DNA of 64,000 bases from JANQPX01 sp965222015. Lineage in GTDB: Bacteria; Pseudomonadota; Alphaproteobacteria; Geminicoccales; Geminicoccaceae. Shown piece by piece: positions 61,325 through 64,000 of the stretch. A program made the position numbers and the translations under genes. Position 1 is the stretch's first letter, and the number at the start of each line of letters is the position of its first letter. The notes under the pieces are model-generated. The model saw only the letters and a list, made by a program, of their open reading frames with translations, did not search any database and was not told the origin of the DNA. The stretch is taken from contig CBDCTL010000024.1 in the NCBI GenBank assembly GCA_965222015.1, forward strand, positions 1-64,000. Direction: 5' to 3'.

Positions 61325-62689
61325 TCACAGGAAGACCGTGGTGATCGCCGGGATGAACAGCACCAGGGCGAGCACGAAGATCTGCATGGCGATGAACGGC
61401 AAGAAGCCCTTGAAGATGTCCGGCAGGGTGATCTCCGGCGGGCAGACCGATTTCAGGTAGAAGGCTGCCGGGCCGAAGGGCGGCGAGAGGAAGCTCACCT
61501 GCATGTTCACGCAGAACAGGATGCCGAACCAGACGGAGACCAGGGCGGGATCGATCGAGCCGATCAGGCCGATCTCCTCCACCGGCAGGCGCTGCACGAT
61601 CGGCAGGAACACCGGCATGATCAGGAGCACGATGCCGATCCAGTCCATCAGCGCGCCGAGGAACAGGAAGATCGCCATCATCACCAGCAGGATGCCGAGG
61701 GTCGGCAACTCGGCGCCGACGATCAGGTTGGCGACGTAGTTCGGGCCGCCCGCGATCGAGTAGGCGCCGGCGAGCGCGGTCGCGCCGAAGGTCACCCAGA
61801 GGATGGTGCCGGTGGATTTGAAGGTGCGCATCAGCGCGTCCCGGAGCAGCGGCCAGGAAAGCTCCCGCCGGAGCGTGATCAGGACCAGCACCGCGATCGA
61901 GCCCATGCCCGCCGCCTCGGTGATGCCGGTGATGCCGCCATAGATCGAGCCGAGCACCACGCCGACCACCAGCAGGGGCGGGATCAGCCCGGGCAGCGCC
62001 TTGAACTTGTCGCCCATGGTCACGTCGGTGCCGCCTTCGGGCAGCGGTGCCAGCGCAGGATTCAACCGGGTGCGGACGATGATGTAGAGGATGTAGCAGC
62101 CCGCGAGAATGAAGCCCGGGACGAAGGCCGCCTTGAACAGCGCGTGGATCGAGGTTTCGGTCACCAGGCCGTAGATGATCAGGACGATCGAGGGCGGGAT
62201 CATGGTGCCGAGCGAGCCGGACGCGCAGATGGTGCCGATCGCCAGGTTCTGGTTGTAGCCGAGCCGCAGCATCTGCGGCAGCGCGATCAGGCCGAGCAGA
62301 ACCACCTCGCCGCCGATGATGCCGGACATCGCCGCCATGATCACCGCCATGATCGCGGTGACGATCGCGACGCCGCCGCGGGTCCGGCTGAACCACACAT
62401 TGATGCTGTCATACATGTCGCGCGCGATGCCCGAGCGTTCCAATAGACAGGCCATGAAGATGAACAGCGGCACCGATATGATCACGTAATCCGTACAGAT
62501 GCCGTAGATGCGCTGGGCGATGATGTTCAACGGCCCGGTGCCGAAGCTGCGGAACAGCAGATCCGGGCCGAACTTCAGATAGAGCACCATCACCGCGAGA
62601 AAGCCCGAGGCGAAGCCGAGCGGCATGCCGATCGCCAGCAGCACCAGAATGGCGACGAGCAGCAGCAGGGAGAGCGTGCCGATATCCAT
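61325..62689 (-). CDS. dctM: TRAP transporter large permease (DctM)
   Basis: A 454-residue multi-span membrane protein of the DctM family (ASGFLAVMVLYL, IISVPLFIFMACLLERSGIARDMYD, SGIIGGEVVLLGLIALPQML, IPPSIVLIIYGLVT, GALMDWIGIVLLIMPVFLPI). Uses the sodium gradient to import organic acids delivered by DctP. Length is normal. dctQ lies 97 bases upstream. Confidence 0.94.
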   Translation of the reverse strand: MDIGTLSLLLLVAILVLLAIGMPLGFASGFLAVMVLYLKFGPDLLFRSFGTGPLNIIAQRIYGICTDYVIISVPLFIFMACLLERSGIARDMYDSINVWFSRTRGGVAIVTAIMAVIMAAMSGIIGGEVVLLGLIALPQMLRLGYNQNLAIGTICASGSLGTMIPPSIVLIIYGLVTETSIHALFKAAFVPGFILAGCYILYIIVRTRLNPALAPLPEGGTDVTMGDKFKALPGLIPPLLVVGVVLGSIYGGITGITEAAGMGSIAVLVLITLRRELSWPLLRDALMRTFKSTGTILWVTFGATALAGAYSIAGGPNYVANLIVGAELPTLGILLVMMAIFLFLGALMDWIGIVLLIMPVFLPIVQRLPVEEIGLIGSIDPALVSVWFGILFCVNMQVSFLSPPFGPAAFYLKSVCPPEITLPDIFKGFLPFIAMQIFVLALVLFIPAITTVFL

Positions 62690-62786
62690 CAGCGGATTCC
62701 TAAAGGACGGGGTATGGGACGAGGTGCCGCGGCTTGGCGGACGTCGGCAGCACGGCGCGGGCGAGGCCGCTCGAAAGCTTCGCGCA

Positions 62787-63329
62787 TCAGCGCGGCAGCT
62801 CGTCGAGGACGTCCTCGTCGACCACGCTGTGCCGTTCTTTTTCCTTGTTCCAGTCGGCGATCAGATTGGAGAGCGCCTGCAGCGCCATCAGCACCGCGGT
62901 CAGCAGCACCAGCGGCTTGATGGTCGCGGGAATGGGCGGGTCCCAGGCGGTGCCGAAGGTCTCCCAGCGCATGAACTTGTCATACGCCTCGGTCCAGCCG
63001 CCATAGATGATCGCCGCGCAGAAGATGCAGATGAACAGGGTGGAGAGCAGATCGAACAGCCGCTGCACGTTGCGCGGCACCATGTCGTAGAGAATGAAGA
63101 TGCGGATGTGGGCGCGCTGCTGCATCACGTAGACGCCGGCGAGCAGATAGGTCACCCCGCCGAGCCACAGCGACATCTCGTTGACCCAGAGCGTCGGCCG
63201 CTCCAGCAGGTAGCGCATGATCACCTCGTAAAAGATGATCGCGACGATGAAGCCGGTCACGAACATGGCGACGCGGCTGATCGCGATGCTCAGACGATCC
63301 ATCCAGCCGGTGGTTTCATGCTCGACCAT
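62787..63329 (-). CDS. dctQ: TRAP transporter small permease (DctQ)
   Basis: A 180-residue four-span protein with the DctQ pattern (VAMFVTGFIVAIIFYEVIMRYLLERPTLWVNEMSLWLGGVTYLLAGVYVMQQRAHIRIFILYDMV). Forms the integral complex with DctM. Lies between dctP and dctM in the usual P-Q-M order on the leftward strand. Confidence 0.92.
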   Translation of the reverse strand: MVEHETTGWMDRLSIAISRVAMFVTGFIVAIIFYEVIMRYLLERPTLWVNEMSLWLGGVTYLLAGVYVMQQRAHIRIFILYDMVPRNVQRLFDLLSTLFICIFCAAIIYGGWTEAYDKFMRWETFGTAWDPPIPATIKPLVLLTAVLMALQALSNLIADWNKEKERHSVVDEDVLDELPR

Positions 63330-63431
63330 GGAAAGCCCTCCCGATGCGCCCTCGGGTGCGCCCTGAAGACCCGGCCGGCGTTTGGCGGCAGACGCGCCCG
63401 CCGGCCGGGATCGTCAATCGATCGCTGTCGC

Positions 63432-64000
63432 CTATTCGGCGACGAGGCCGAGCAGCGACATGAACTCGATGTGGCTGTCGTAGAGCTCTTTCGCCTCGGG
63501 GGTCTTCTCGGCCCAGCCCTTCCAGGCGTCCTGGGCGCCCTTGCGGAAGGCGGCCCGGTCCTCTTCGCTCCACGCGTGGATGGTCACGCCGGCCTCGGCG
63601 AGCTCCACCGCCGCCTTCTCGTTGGCGACCATGAAGGCGGTCGTGGTGCGCAGCGCCAGCTTCTGCATGGCGACATTGATGATGCGCTGGATATGCTCCG
63701 GCAGCGCATCCCAGGCATCCTTCCTGATCGCCAGATGGTCCATCGGCATGGAATGGAAACCCGGATAGGTCGCGTGCCCGGCGAGATCGTAGAGGCCGAG
63801 ACCCCGGTTGTTGGCAAGGCCCGAGGCGTCCGCGCCATCGATGATGCCGGTCTCCAGCGCGGTGAAGATCTCGGTGAAGTCCATGACGATCGGGCTGGCA
63901 CCCAGATTGGCGAAGATCTCGGTCTCGAGACCGGGCGGCGAGCGGAACTTCCAGTCCTTCAGATCATCCGGACCGGCGAGCGGCTTGGTCGAGGACAGGC
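63432..64000 (-). CDS. dctP: TRAP transporter substrate-binding protein (DctP), C-terminal part
   Basis: The frame is open to the window edge, so the signal peptide and N-terminal lobe are missing. KDWKFRSPPGLETEIFANLGASPIVMDFTEIFTALETGIIDGADASG is the conserved DctP ligand/hinge region, including the RxP motif whose Arg contacts the substrate carboxylate. AMDHLAIRKD-like and NVAMQKLALRTT follow. MDHLAIRKDAWDAL suggests the TAXI-free DctP7-like branch. The substrate is unknown. Confidence 0.92.
   Translation of the reverse strand, partial: LSSTKPLAGPDDLKDWKFRSPPGLETEIFANLGASPIVMDFTEIFTALETGIIDGADASGLANNRGLGLYDLAGHATYPGFHSMPMDHLAIRKDAWDALPEHIQRIINVAMQKLALRTTTAFMVANEKAAVELAEAGVTIHAWSEEDRAAFRKGAQDAWKGWAEKTPEAKELYDSHIEFMSLLGLVAE

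Overview
The window is GC-rich chromosomal DNA from an alphaproteobacterium. This is inferred from an NDUFS4-type complex I accessory subunit next to a tRNA gene, a Caulobacter-style cpa/tad pilus locus, Trb-type conjugation genes and many TRAP, ABC and BKACE-type catabolic genes. I cannot name the genus. No rRNA operon or CRISPR array was seen.

Layout. 1-9.4 kb is a Flp/Tad pilus locus (cpaC-D-E-F, tadB, tadC, then an inverted tadD and two TadE-like pseudopilins). 9.6-13.5 kb holds a beta-keto acid cleavage enzyme and a secreted caspase/SH3/FGE-like multidomain protein. 13.5-28.6 kb is a mobile junk island: a group II intron 3' remnant, an IS110 element with a structured left end, IS5- and IS3-type wrecks, two adjacent IS21 elements, a conjugation block cut off inside trbE (trbE-D-C-B), ardA behind a highly folded leader, an excisionase/integrase pair, and an IS66-type element with intact 8-bp target duplication, ending at tRNA-Arg(TCT).

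28.6-42.3 kb is ordinary core/accessory DNA: complex I subunit, an overlapping DEAD-helicase/RAM/Nudix operon, gamma-glutamyltransferase, RlmI, a type I secretion ABC/HlyD pair, a divergent TolQ-like operon with a CRP-like site in its upstream region, NIPSNAP, an orphan TctB and a BON-LysM protein. 42.4-49.8 kb is a second mobile island: an IS1182-type transposase gene split by a complete IS66 element (TIRs and 8-bp TSD visible), a decayed pentapeptide/TIR gene, and a nearly full-length but broken group II intron. 49.8-59.1 kb carries a RbsABC-type sugar importer with a GntR/HutC regulator, a GlxA-type regulator and a nitroreductase-like protein. A second IS1182-type element, a DksA-like zinc finger protein and a TRAP transporter (dctM-Q-P, running off the right edge) finish the window.

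The most striking observation is a 76-77-bp interspersed palindromic element present in four copies (19984, 20640, 48608, 59766). All four lie inside protein-coding genes of mobile elements. Two copies are flanked by exact 4-bp target duplications, so that 77+4 = 81 bp keeps the host reading frame open, in opposite orientations. The other two add a net 80 bp and break their hosts. Around them the IS21 genes carry at least four more, unrelated, short hairpin insertions. This resembles, in concept, the protein-embedded palindromic elements known from Rickettsia, but here the hosts are transposase and reverse-transcriptase genes.
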